Source: Epinephelus fuscoguttatus (lineage: Eukaryota > Chordata > Actinopteri > Perciformes > Serranidae). Taken from it: a stretch of 64,000 bases of DNA. The stretch is taken from positions 16,531,537 through 16,595,536 of the forward strand of contig NC_064767.1 of the NCBI RefSeq assembly GCF_011397635.1, written 5' to 3'. The translations under genes and the position numbers were made by a program. This document shows, in pieces, positions 11,923 to 24,790 of this stretch (positions are counted from its first letter, which is position 1; every line of letters begins with the position of its first letter). Under the pieces are notes generated by a model. That model saw only the letters and a program-made list of their open reading frames with translations. It was not told the origin of the DNA and did no database searches.

Positions 11923-13644
11923 GCTATTAAATCCATTTTCTGGCCATGAACTGTCAAGAAACTGATCTTAAAAGGGATCTGCACGAGCAGAACATAACTC
12001 ATGACCTTGGTAACATGTACGAATGTTCAGCATCATGTGAGTGTAAGAATATTCCCTCATCAATTGGTGAAACTGAGTGGAATGTCTTATTAGTGGGTAA
12101 CACCAGGTAGCAGAGCCTCAAAGGTCGGAGCCACGACCTCCTCCAAAAGGATCAACACCGTATCAGCCAGTACAAACCAGCCAGTGCTTGTGTTGCTAAT
12201 TAAAGTCTTGCCACTGAAGCATTATATTCTACAGCATGTGTGAAACTGTAATCAGCTGGACTCTTTGCCATCTCACCTTGTCTTTCTCGCCTCTTTAGCA
12301 CCTCCCCATTCCTCAGCTAACAGCTCATTGACATGAGGCCAAAGCAAAGAACAGACGCCTTATCATTTAGCCCAAGTCAAAACAATTTAGTTCCATTAAC
12401 TCAAAATATATAACCTTATGCTCGCTGATTTCTCACACCTCTCCAGAGTGAAATGTTTAAAACTATTTAGCTGCAACATGATAGAAATCCCAAGGAAAGA
12501 GCAAAGATGAGCAACAAAAATGCAATTATATTTTAGGGCTATGGAGTAATTATGCCTCAGGGAGATGGACGTTCAAATTCTTCCTTCCTTAACTAAAAAA
12601 AAATAAAAAATTAAATGAATAAGAATGTGTTGGAACAGAGCCGATCTCTTAAAAACTCCCTCAACCAATGGCTGATTGAAGAACAAAGATACCACAGTCC
12701 CATTTAGAGAGTAAATTTAGGATTTTCAAAGAAACACAGAGCATGACTGACGAGAAGAGACTATTAAAATAAATAAAACTGCTTCTGGGTCTAAAGAGCA
12801 AACATGAGGAGGACGAAAACAGAAAGCCACAAATACCTTCCTTCCCATAACATCCTGATCACTGTCAACAGTTTACTGCAAAATCAATTTGAATATTGCT
12901 CGTCAGGTACGACATTAGTGAGAAAATTTAGTCTCCACATAATACATAATTGTGAATCATTCCCACGAAATCCCCTCAGAATAGTTTTAGCGTAATTAGA
13001 TACACTTGTACATTTTTGTGTGTTGAGGTTGGCAAGTGCGAGTTTTAATTGTTGAACTTGATGATCTGTCGTTCCCTATCAATTAACGACTGAGCACCTG
13101 ATGCATATGCAACAACGGTAAAAGCAATTACACTGCAAATTAACTGTAGAGACGAGTTCACGATGTGAGTGCAAACGCTCATATTTTCAATGAGATTCGG
13201 TTCCCAATCTCACATTTCTAGGAGGAGTTAATTCATGATACAGAAATGTTATTCTCACCACGAGAGCTTCCTGAACCCTCGGTCATATTAAGTACCCCTA
13301 ATTTGAATCAATCAAAGCTCATCTTTGGCATGAAAATAAGACGTAGCTTTAATTTGTGTCATGGAATAATGGATTATTAAATTTTCACTTTTCATAATGA
13401 ACATCACCTTTTTTATGTATTAAGTTTTAAAATGTGGGCTAGTATTCAATACTTAATTGGAGAATTTGCATAAAACATATAAAAATACACACTTGAAAGT
13501 GTTAAAGATGCATTATCTATGGACGAATATTGTGCTCTTTTTTGAGACAAAGCATTTTCCTTTTGAATCTCTTGGATGTTTTTAGACGTCCAACTCTGTA
13601 GATTACACAAAGAGAAGGAAGATGTTGCATTTCAAGCAAAACAA

Positions 13645-13676
<32 letters not shown>

Positions 13677-14763
13677 TTTTATCATTTTGGGTATTATGTT
13701 TTAACAAAAATGACCAATTTTAAGTCTCTCAATTGTGAAAACTGATACCAGTGGTATTTTTTTTGTCAATACCTTAGTTTGAGCAATATAAACCTGCTTT
13801 CATTGAAAAACATGCCAAACTTCTCCTTGTTTGTCCTAACACAGGCAACCAAACAAGAACTGTGTCTCAATAAAACATAGTCTAAACTCAGCAAAGAAAA
13901 TATTTGAGAAGAGAAAAAGTAGCCTAAACAACACTAAGAATCTTGCGAAGCGTTTCATGTAAACTTCAAATTACTTGACAGTGTTTAATAGTTAAAGTTT
14001 TTAGGTTTTATATCCTGCCCTGACAGTGTGTCTGTGGTAAATTGTGCTCAGCTAGCATAGACTAAAATTCAGCTGTCTATTGGCAAACATTTCTGATGTA
14101 TATGGCAGAGTAGAATTACTGCCTGTGTTCATGGGAAGCAACCATGCGGCCATCTTGTCCAGGTCGAGGTATGTAAACAAACAAAGATGCGTGCCCCCAG
14201 TGATGCAAGAGATAGAACCAATCCGAGTCTGGAGCACGTTCCAGGACACCACTGTCCAATTTAAACATGACATCAATGAATTCACTGAGTCTGCTGTGGT
14301 TTTAATTTAGGAAAAGGAGAAGAACAGGACAGAAGCAACTGTACCGAAGCTACTAGGGCTGTGAAGTTTTGGTCGGTTGCTCAACTGTTTGGTTGTTATG
14401 CTCTTGTCTAACCAAACTGTCATTGGTCTGATAATCACTGGAGCTACTTTGATAAGGTTGTGTGTCCACCAAAGGTTTCTTTACCCAACTGAAAAACGAC
14501 AGCTGTTGTTGTTAAGAGCTTGTATTTGTCCTCTTGTGATGATGTGGTCGTTGCTGTGCTTGTCCCACCCTTCCTCCACTGATGGGTGGTGATAGTGACG
14601 AGCGCAGCATTTTTACCAAAGTTAAACATTTTTCAACTTTCATTTTTAACCAGAAAATGGATAAATAATCACAAAAGACATTCAGTGTCAGATTTATCAC
14701 TACGAAATTATTTTACAAAGTCTCCAAAAAGTCACCACAGTTCGAGGCTGGAATACAAAGCTT
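11923..14763. other. Non-coding A/T-rich stretch with TTA microsatellite
   Basis: No supported gene. A (TTA)n run lies at about 13648-13675. The segment around 14355-14460 ('AGGGCTGTGAAG...') may be another degraded DNA element, with no clear right end. Confidence 0.45.
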
Positions 14764-14956
14764 CTTGAACTGTCAGGTAAAGGCTGTGTCCAAGATGCTT
14801 TTATTGTAGTAATAAATCTGTCTTCTCCACTCTCCTGTTGAAGATAATGACCTTAGACCTTTTTTCTCTGGACAGACAAAGACCAGTGCTAAGTGCTTAA
14901 CTACAGAAACACTAACCTTTCATACAAGAGCAATACATCTGTGAGAACTGGATCAA
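14764..14956 (+). repeat. Duplicated 0.19 kb segment, copy 2
   Basis: Direct-orientation near-identical partner of 10421-10614. Differences seen include G to A in CTTGAACTG and a single T shorter run before CTCTGGACAG. Flanks are unrelated. Confidence 0.8.
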
Positions 14957-15651
14957 GAATTGCACAATTTTTGACGCAAGCAGGTTGAAAAGTTTCACAA
15001 TCAGAAACCATGGATTTTCAGAGCCATCCAGGATGCCATAAACACACCCGGCCAGTCTGGAAACGTAGACAACAACAAAGTAGCAGCCTACAATGTAAGA
15101 GGAGGCAAAAAGAACTAATATGAAATACACGAGTTAAAGGAGCTGGTTATATACTGCGCCTTACATGATTTCATCTGACAAATGATACTGATTACCAGAA
15201 CAAAAAGACACCTTTCAGCTTACTATGCTGTGAGCTGAACATCCTCGAGTGTGTTATGAAGGTCCAGGGGCTACAACAGTGTGAGCCATGTGGGTCGCTA
15301 CAAGGAGCCTCTGTGCTCTGATTGCAAAAGGCCAGCTGAACCAGGTACAGCTGTACTCTGCACAACACTACACAGCGTAAACATCTTGTCGGGTTCTTTA
15401 ACAGCAAACTACATGTTAGGTAAGTAGACTGTAAGTTAGTTGAGTAAATGGGGTTGAGGAAAGGCCAAGCTTGCCCCAGAGGCCGACTTGCCTTGAGCTG
15501 AACGCTACTGACCTAGATTAATACCAACCACAGCAGCGCCAGGACTATTAAACACACCCTGGTTTCCTGTATCCTGCCTTTCTGTCTCTGTGTGAAATGA
15601 TTCCATCTGTCAGTCTCAGCTGGGCTGTGAGAACACCGCTGAACGCTGCTG

Positions 15652-15692
<41 letters not shown>

Positions 15693-18274
15693 TCATATAT
15701 ACAGACGGACACCAAAAAACACAGACGTGTCGGCTGGGAACTGGGGCCAAGGTGGGTGTCTGGCTGCATCCAGCCTCCTGGGAGGAGGGGGCCCTGAAAA
15801 CTCTCTGCCCAGCATGAAAGGCAAGATGATGGGAAGCAAGACACGAGACAGCGACTGTGTGCGGCATCATACGAGGCAGTGTTCCTTTACGAGGCTTCAT
15901 AATTGCAGCCATGAACACTAACTGCACAGAATATTTTGTGTCAGTGGTACCTTAAAGGACCTCTTTTCAATGACAGCAGGTTTTGTCTCTACTCCACCAT
16001 CGTAGCTGTGGTAGTCTCCTTTCAGCCTCCATGTTAAGTTCATAGCTTGTTTTAATAAAGGCCAATTTATCACTGCATACATGTGTATTTCTGTCTAAGT
16101 CTGTGTGCAGGTATGTGTGTGTTTGTCTGCTTTTATGTACGTGTACATGTGTATGAGGCAGGTTTCTTACACTGGCATGCTTCCCTGACCAAGGACAACA
16201 GCTGGTATTCAATAGATACCAAACAGGGGAAACAAAAGCCAGCCAGCACACCCCTCAGCCACCTGTGAGCAAAAGCACACAGCGATGAAACTGAGGGAAA
16301 AAAGAGACAAGATAAGGGCACAGACGGATTAGGATGCACAACTGATATTCAGAGGAAAATAAGGGAAAGAGAGCTTAGCAGTAGACAAAAAAAGGAGAGG
16401 AGAGAAAGGTCAGGGATGAGGTTTAACCAAGGGAGAAAAGACGTGGACAAGTGGGTGAAAAAAGTGGAACAAAAAGCTGTGTTCTTTGAGTCATTTGAAA
16501 TATTTCAGCGGTTCAAACTTCCCCCGAGGCTGAAAAGGCCGCAAAACATATAACCTCTGTTCAAGTTTATCATCCTTTCAGCTTGGTGTGTGCAGTGAAA
16601 TGAAAAACTTTTCTCATGGCACATTCTAGACGAGATTAAAACAAAAAACAAAGCCCATAACAAGAGAAAAAAATGCAGAATATTAACAATACCAGCATAA
16701 AGTGACTGGTGCATGGAATTCATATTTCCCTTGGTACATCAATTTTACGACAAAATAAATCTTTCCAGCAGCGCTGCATTGACTGCATGTCTGATCGGAA
16801 AAATAGCACGTCTCTCTTTCTTCATATTCAAATTTGGCTGTGTTGCTTTTTTAAACAGCGAGTTCAGTATGGCTGTAGGTAAAACATAGACCTCATGCAT
16901 CAGCGAAATCCCTGACAAGGCAATACCAATGAACTGTGGCTCTGTTATCGTACTAATGCACTCCCCTATCTCCTGATGGCACAAAACTTCATTATTGGAA
17001 AAAATGTTCACCTTAGGTCAAAAGATGTTGGGAGCTATAAATAAAAAGCAGCGTTCACTTGTAGCCTGGGAACAAAATCCTGCTCAGTAAATATTTAGTA
17101 TAGAGAGTTATGTCTCTGTTTGATATGTCAGATATGTAAGTATAAAGAATAACAAGAAAAACTGCAGCATACACGTGTATAATTCCTTAAAATAGCATTT
17201 GGTAAAGCTGTCTGAAAACCCCAGGGACACCTATTTCTAACCTCACACAGAGTCCCGAGGGGAGTATTCACAGAGGACTGAGTGGGAGGGACTGAGAGTC
17301 TGTGGCTTCTCTCAGGCTCAGTGAAACATTAACCCACAGTAAATCCTTTTTGTTCAGGATCAGGAATCAAACATCTCCATACGGGTGAAAATCAAACATG
17401 TCTTTGTGCGAACAAGCTGACGAGTTGAAAAGCCAACCATCCCACTGAGCTTCTCAGCAGCCAAGAATCAAAGAATTAGCCTCGGGCTCGCCAAACATTG
17501 GTGATATCCATATTCATAATGGAGATAGCTGAGGCGATAAGACTCCATCGCTCAGCTCCGCCACTCACTTTGTCAACACTTCCATAATTGCTAGCAACGA
17601 GGAGATAATATGCCACTTTTCACCACAGATGAGTGATGAGGAGCAGGATGACAGCTCATCCTGTTTAGCTCTCCATACAGCAACAAGTAGATAACTGCTT
17701 TTGTGTGACATTGTGTAAGCATGTGTGAGGGTGTATGGTGCTCTGTAGCAGCAACCATGTTGATGTCCACTGCTCATTTAAATCAATGTGAAGTGCAGCC
17801 TCTCACTTAACGGTGTGGTTTAGGAGTCAAATGGTTTCATGGACATTTGCCAGATTTCCCTGCTTGGACTCCCGCCAGTATTTATGCAAGCAAAGAGGCT
17901 GTTAGATGCATGAAAGCGTGATATGTACGTAGGCAGTTTAAACCTGGACTGCAATGATAAACTTATGGCAATAAAAAATAAAGGTTGGGTTATGCTGGTG
18001 GCCTAAGGGCCCAGTCAAACCAGCATTAAAACAGCAAAATGTCACAGTGAAATCAATTCACTCCAATATAAATCGCCACTATCTGTGGATTCTCACTCGC
18101 AGGGGCAGTAAATCCACAAAAATGTCATGTCAAGTTTAACTCTGGTAAACTCTGACATGCACATTCATAACAGCCAGCCGTCTTAGTTTTGAGGGAACAG
18201 ACAGCTAAGAGTGCAAAATGGAGGAAGTTACTGTTGCTTATTAGCTGTATTGCACCATTCAGCTTCCTCTGTTG
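14957..18274. other. Non-coding stretch with long CA microsatellite
   Basis: A (CA)n array of about 36 bases lies at 15654-15689. The open frames at 15548-15927 simply translate that array and its surroundings. No gene supported. Confidence 0.5.
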
Positions 18275-18475
18275 GGGTCAATTCAATTCAACAGAAATTA
18301 ATTGGATTTTATTTTAAAAAGCCCAATATCACAAATCACGATTTGCCTCAGAGGGCACCCTCGACACCCTCTGTCCTTGGACCCCCCCTTCCTTCAGGAA
18401 CCTCAGGAAGAGCAACTAAGGAAAGATCCATATAAACTGCTCCTAACTGACAGATAGCAAGCAGCTGTCTAGCTC
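18275..18475. repeat. Common fish SINE-like repeat
   Basis: The block 'AAAGCCCAATATCACAAATC' followed by 'TTTGCCTCAGAGGGC', 'CCTCTGTCCTTGGACCC' and 'AGGAAGAGCAACTAAGG' is a pattern I recognise as an abundant percomorph repeat. Boundaries approximate. Confidence 0.6.
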
Positions 18476-18865
18476 AGATAGCTTTTATCCTCCTTAAAGC
18501 ACTCTTTAGACCAGACATCATCTCTATAAACAGGTGACAGGACAAAATTTTGGTAATATTGGTATTTCAGGTTTACATTTGTAGTGAGAGTAGTGCTGAC
18601 CAAACATGTTTAAACAGCAGGTAAACGCATTGGCCAAAATCTGAGGCGTGGCCTCACCGGATAAACCCAAAAAATAGGCCCTCATCCCAAGAGGCTTTAT
18701 CATCATCGGACCAGTAGCCGGTAGGTTCCAAGATTGGACCAGACATGGATGTATTGTGCTGTGCCAATTCCTGGTGTGATCAGGCCATAGAGTCAAAATA
18801 CTATTTTTTTTTAACTCTTTTAAACCACATCCCTGGTCATACTGTGCACCTAACTAACAACATTC

Positions 18866-19675
18866 TGATCCTGAGACCCTGCGTCCTCATATTAGGATAT
18901 CACATTTTGGGTGTACTGGACTTTACACTTCATTCTACTTAACTAAGACCTGTTGTCCGTGTTCGTGGACACTTTTTTGTGCCACCGAGTGGTAGTAAGA
19001 GCACAGTGCACTAATCCATGTAAAAACAAGATGGCAGCCATCTCTGCTAAGTCAGTCTGCAGCAAATCCCGACACAAAAGTGGACACGGTCCAAAACCTG
19101 ATCACATTTTATGGTTGAAACTTGTTTACCTATGATTAATGATGTTTGTAGTCTGATTAGTGATGGTGAAATCGAAGCTTCATGAAGCAGTGAACCACTT
19201 TGACACAACTGCTTCAAGAATGACACACTGCTTCGAAGCATTTCCTACAGTCAGAAGAGTGACATCTGCTGGCTGTGTGTCAGAACTGCATCTAAGTGGA
19301 AGACCGGGAAAATCACGTGACTGTGGGCATGCCAAAGCAGGGGTCGGAACAATTGCACTTCAAAAGATCGACACTGTGTCGAGCAAACTGGCTCGAGCGT
19401 AACATCACTAAGTTTGATATGGCAACACATTTGACCAATTTTAGCAACAGTAACAAGATAAGACACTGTTAGGAAGTACTGGTTTTAAGACATTTGGTCT
19501 TTATTATTGTCCTGTTTGAGGACATTAGGATTTTGTTATTGTCTCGTTTGAGGACATTGGGACTTAATTATTGTTGACAATGTTTCAGTTTTTATTCTTA
19601 TCAGGTCCTACTGATCCCCAATAGCTAGGTGAAATTAAAAAAGGCCTACCAAACAAAAGTTCAGGTCTCAGGTGG
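18866..19675. repeat. Dispersed repeat L copy 1, interrupted by a nested hAT-type element
   Basis: Positions 18871-19157 and 19419-19675 align by eye, in order, with one uninterrupted element at 61042-61548. Between them sits an extra 253-base element at 19158-19410. Terminal inverted repeats of this copy are damaged: 'CCTGAGACC' at the left and 'GGTCTCAGG' at the right remain. Confidence 0.75.
19158..19410. mobile_element. Non-autonomous hAT-type element with 8-base target duplication
   Basis: The element starts TAGTGATGG and ends CATCACTA, an 8-base terminal inverted repeat. It is flanked by AGTCTGAT (19150-19157) and AGTTTGAT (19411-19418), an 8-base duplication with one difference; 8-base duplications are the hallmark of hAT transposons. 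The corresponding uninterrupted site exists in the repeat copy near 61315 (AGTTTTAT). Length 253 bases, no transposase. Confidence 0.8.
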
Positions 19676-19680
19676 ATATA

Positions 19681-22600
19681 CAAATACATTGATTTTATCT
19701 TACTGTAAAACAAAATATGATGTGTGCTTACATAAGTTTGCACCAACCAATTTCAACTAATAATAATATAATGACATCCACCCATTAATCAGTGTGCGAT
19801 ATTTAGTCACACAGAGCTAAGATTCATTAGTTAGCTAGCTAGCAACAGTATGGTATGTCGGTATGGTATGACGGCTCCAGATTATGCACAGGGCATTCTA
19901 CAGTGGACTGCTTCAACAACTACATGGAACATACGATGGGCTTCGTCTCTCTTTCCCTGACTCAAAGTAGGTGAGGCCCCGACGGTGTACACCAACAGGG
20001 TCTTACCTACTTTGACAGTGAGTACCTTTAGGCCAACCTGCAAATAATGTTGGCTTACTAGACCACATGCAGTATACATTGATTTTCTTGTTACAGCATT
20101 AGAAATAATTTGACATCATCCACCAGCCACTGAGATGTAGGCTGCCAATATGTCCCATGTATGAAGCTTGCAATTAAATTCGTCCATGGAGTTATATGTC
20201 CCACATGGCTATCCTGTTTCACTCAGAAATATGTCATGATACTGAAGCTGTGCTCTCAAAATGCCATATCATCTATACTAATGTTCTGAGATTACATGAT
20301 ATCATATAATGGTGACATATTAAGAATTAGAAATGAATCAGGACCTTTGACTCATGTCCCCCTACCTCTTTAAACCCTAATTTCCTGAGGCTCTACATTA
20401 TCAAATTAAACAATCACTCTATATTTATCAATTAACGGCTGACGCTGGATAAACTAACACAATGATAGCGAGACTTTTCATACAGAGCTCACCACACCCA
20501 TGGGAGAACAGGCTCAGATGTAATACAAATTCCTATCTAATGACATCATTAATTGTTCTGTGTCCACACAGTCTAAAAGCTGGAGAGCAAGCAGGACTAT
20601 GAGACCAAATACTCCACAAGCAGGTCAAAGTCCAGGGAGATCAGTGGCACTTGTGGCCGGCTACTGCTAACAAAACTGCTCATAATAAACCAAGGACCCG
20701 GCGCTTCACTACAGGGCTGCCCAGTCAGAGCCACAGGGGCCCCGTCTAAGACTAGCAGCCTAACTCTGTCACACGGCATCAGCAGGCTTGTAAAACAAGC
20801 TGTTAAACTTTATCTGCATCATAACCATTGCGATAATACACCACAGATGTCAGAATTTCAAAAAACAAGATTTCCCCGAGGGTTTTATTTTCTGAATATA
20901 AGTCTATTCTTTGTGCCTCTGTGTTGAGATAATCTCTGTGCTGCCATAAAAAAAGAAAGTGATCATTTATTTAAAAAAAACTTCAGACTCCACATAATCA
21001 GTTAATAAAATGAGCTGATGCACCTTCCAGAGCTATTAGAAGTAGCACTCAGACAGTGTGCCTGCATACTGAAAGTGTACATACTGCACTACTCCAGATT
21101 GAAACATCCTATTAGCCTGCACATTCACAGAGCCATTAGCATTTAAATATGCAGGAGCTGTGCTCCTTTCAAAATGCCATTTTTACTCTGCTGCAAGGAG
21201 AGTTCTCCAGTTGTCATAAACAACTTTTTTTTTTTTTATTCAAGGACCTTTTCAAATGTCAGGGCCAATCAAACACAACACGACAGGTCTCTGGGTGGGA
21301 AAAAAAAATACAGCTCAGAGGGCAGAGAAGAAAAGCGGACTTATCATGCATATTCATGTGGTTGGAAGGTTCAATGACTGCTGTCTCTGAGAATTGTGAG
21401 GAGTGGCAAAACAGTTTGTGTGGTAGGAGACAGCTGAAAAAAAAAGTAAGCTTTTAACTCTTTTCTCCCCTTCACCATGTCCAAATGTCAATGTCAAAGA
21501 CCCACAATGGGCAAAGCTGTGTGTGCCCACAAGTGACTCCCAAAACCCCAACTCCAACTCTCTCCTCCACCCCTTTCTCCCCGTCAGCAAATTTGGGCAG
21601 AAAAGTTTTCTCTGTGAAGTGGTGCTCAGCAGAATGGCAAACAAACAGAGCCATCTCTCCACTGGTCAGGGCCCACTTCAGCATTTTAGACATCTCTTTC
21701 ACTTTACAGCTTGCCTAACATCAGCAGGATGGATCCTCCTGACACAAGTCTGTGTCAGCTGGACTGGAATAGGGGCTCTGCTGAGACACAATGGACCCCT
21801 TCCTACTCGTCCTCCTCCTCCTCCTCCTCATGCCCACCTCCCTCCTGAGACGCTGAGACAGGAGTGAGCGAGTAGAAAGGAAGGAACAAAAAAAAAAGAG
21901 GAAATAAAACACAATACATATGCCTGCACTTTCAGTCTGTGTGTATATGTGTGTAATCCTCTTCAGGAAACTTCACCAGCTCGGACTGAGAGAGAGCTGC
22001 ACGCCCGACTGGTATCTTCCTCTCTATCTGTTTCTGTCTTTCTCTCCCCTTCACTTCCTGCCTCTCTTCATTAGTCTCTGTCTCTCCACTCTGGCTCCAG
22101 CAAGGCACAGTCATCCAGGAGGACATTATTAGCTGTCAGCATTAACAACCAGCGTAGCAGCAACAGCAGCAGCAGAAGCAGCAGCAGCAGCAGAGTCTGT
22201 TTCGTAACAATGCTCACAGAAAGCCTCTTCTCTGCCCCAGCGAGAGGAGCAGGCAGTCAGGACAGCCTGCTGCGTGCAGATGGTGCTTTGTCTCTGCTAG
22301 TTCCTGCAAAAGTGACACGCAGACACACACGCGAGCACACATGTACATGCACACATAGTTGGAAGACGGTGCCACTATTCATTCCTAATCCTCTGTGGTT
22401 TGCATGAAAGTTAATGGCAGGTGTTTAAAGCTCGGGCTTTGCCAAGAGAAGGAAGGGGAGGTGAGTGGGAGAAGATCAACTCTCTTTTTTTTTCTCCTCT
22501 GCTGGCAAACACACACACGCTTTTCCATGTTGGAAAGACAGTGTATTACATCCCTATTAGATCTGCAAACTACGCCCCTTCATCCATCCTCATCCTCCCC

Positions 22601-23263
22601 CCATCTATCTCTGGCATAATGTCCATGCATGCAGTAGAGAGCAATTAAGACTTCTTTGGAGGAAAATAGCCAGTCATTAAGGAGGAGCAGGGACTCCACA
22701 GTGTGATGGTTTACGCCAGGTGGGAGGCTATTAGACAGCCAAGTGGTGTGAGCAAACTCCCATGGTCATAAATACAGGGAACAGTAAACATCCTCCACTG
22801 CCGCTGAGCGCTTTCCTCCAATAATATAATGAGTTAATAATTTAGAGAAATGCACATTTATGCATCCACAACATACTGTAGCCACATTCAGGCAACAGTC
22901 ATTTAGATGATTGGCCCTTTTCACAGCAGACCTTTTAGCACAGGTGCTACCAGTATCATTAAAGATGGCTCTGCTCTATCTGAGAGTCCCAGTAAGCTAT
23001 GACAGCGAGCCAGCATGTAAAGACCCTGACATACCAAGTCGACAGTCGGCCATTGCTCAGTGACGGGCTGTCAGTGAGCATCTGTTGCCCTCCTTTCTGG
23101 GGAGTGTTTTTGAGGTGTGTCCCAACAAAATTCAGCCTTTGACAGCTTTTTTTTTTTGCCCGATTAATTATATTGAATCAGCTCATCATTGAGAGTGAGA
23201 AATCTCTCAGTGCACGAGAAGAGAAACAAAAACAAACTGTTCGTAATTCTCTGCATTACTGTT
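19681..23263. other. Non-coding stretch with triplet repeats
   Basis: Contains a (CTC)n run at 21811-21829 and an impure (CAG)n run at 22157-22194. Open frames at 21354-21912 follow purine/pyrimidine bias rather than protein character. Positions 22660-22900 are low-repeat and could be conserved non-coding DNA. No gene supported. Confidence 0.45.
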
Positions 23264-23595
23264 CCCTAGAGCACGGTAAAAATAATTTCTTCTTTTAACA
23301 CCGGGTTGTGTTGCTAAAGTGCTAACTGCCTAACTAGAATCATGAATCTGTCCCATTGGTCTTCTGGTTTCTCTTCATGGAAGGAAAATACAGACTACTG
23401 CCACCTGCTGGTATGGAGAGTTTTGTCTTCTCACTCAGTCACAGAATGTAAGTGCTAGTTGGTCGTTGACTGTTGTCTTTGTAGCGTGTTCAAGTGCAAC
23501 TTCTTCTCCGAAACACAGGCCACGTGAGGCGACGCAACAGTCGGCTTTTGTCACCACTAATTCTTTGATGTCAGTTTGGTGTGTCTGGGCCTTAA
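23264..23595. repeat. Dispersed repeat G, copy 2
   Basis: Diverged copy of 8565-8881. It ends at the TTAA (23592-23595) that also forms the left boundary of the adjoining inverted-repeat element. Confidence 0.65.
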
Positions 23596-24426
23596 AGGAT
23601 ATCTTCGGCATTTTTCAACCTGGACCCTATTTCCCTGTGTAAATTGATCAAAGAGACTGATGCAAATAATAATTTTTGAAATTGGTCCAGTATTGAGTGA
23701 GCCAGTAGCGGCGGACAGCTGCGGAAACAGCTGCAATAATGCCAAAACGTTAGCGCATCCATATCTGACAGAGTCTATGACAGCTGCTCGAAGTGTAGCC
23801 CCTGCTGTCTGCACAGGTCGGAAATGCACATAAACTACCCTTTACAACATAGGCATTTTCCTTCTGTGGACAGAGGGTCCCACCAACTTCAGAGACTCCG
23901 TGGTCTCCCTGCCTCACGTCCTGCAGAGCCTCCGCTGCCTTTTTAATACCGGCAGCCATCAAATCCAAAGGCTTCATCTACATTATTGACATCAGGTACA
24001 TAACCAACTACGACACTGAATATCTTTTAGATAACACTGAACTATATTAACTGTAAAATACCCTGATTACTATACTTTCTCCAGATCTTACAGACCTTTC
24101 TACTGTTGTTTTCCTGCAACAAGTGACATCTCGTGATATTTCAGAAAGAGACTTCTGCTTAAAGAGGCAATAACAAACAGACCGGATCAAGTGAAATGTA
24201 AAGAGACACTTATAATAACAATCCGAGTCGCTCTGTGGCACAAATAACCATTTTAATGAACAAACAATGACAATGTTCAGTTGCCCCGTTAGCTTCCATT
24301 GCAGTTTGTTCCGCGGCTGCTGGACGCTGCAGGCTCCCTCAATACTGGAACAATTCCAAAATTGTTGTTCCCATCAGCCTCTTTAAAATAGGGTCCAGGT
24401 TGAAAAATGCCGAAGTTATCCTTTAA
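23592..24426. mobile_element. TTAA-flanked non-autonomous DNA transposon, ~0.83 kb
   Basis: The ends are inverted copies over about 40 bases: the left starts TTAAAGGATATCTTCGGCAT and continues to 'CCTGGACCCTATTT'; the right is its near-exact reverse complement ending 'GTTATCCTTTAA'. TTAA occurs directly at both ends (23592-23595 and 24423-24426), as for piggyBac or Kolobok type insertion. Internal frames show no transposase, so it must have been moved in trans. Confidence 0.8.
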
Positions 24427-24499
24427 AATGTTCAGCCATTATTAAATTCATTTACATCTGTGCTTTAATATTAGCAATGGCAATACAGCAGCTGACAAT

Positions 24500-24790
24500 A
24501 GTTGATGAATCCAATAGTCAATCAACAAAGTGCTAATTGACAGCAATTCTAATGATCAAACATTTCAAACATTTACTCGTTTAAACTTTCAAATGTTTGC
24601 TGCTCTACTGTGATATATGTAAATTGAGTGTCTTTTCATTTTAAAATCACTGGAATTGCAAAAGATCTGAAGACATCACCCTCTTGGGAACTTTTAATTG
24701 GCTTTTTCCCCTATTTTCTGCCAAAGGACTAATTAGTTAATCAAAATATACCTTATCAATTATGAAAAAAAAATCATTAGTTGCAGTCTT
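24500..24790. repeat. Degenerate hAT-like dispersed element
   Basis: Degraded relic with 'GTTAATCAAAATATACCTTATCAAT' split by mutation and a 3' 'ATCATTAGTTGCAGTC' end like that of 11640-11922. Boundaries approximate. Confidence 0.4.

Noticed and set aside
15548-15927. Overlapping open frames on both strands around 15.7 kb
   Set aside because: They depend on translating the (CA)n microsatellite as Thr-His or Val-Cys repeats.
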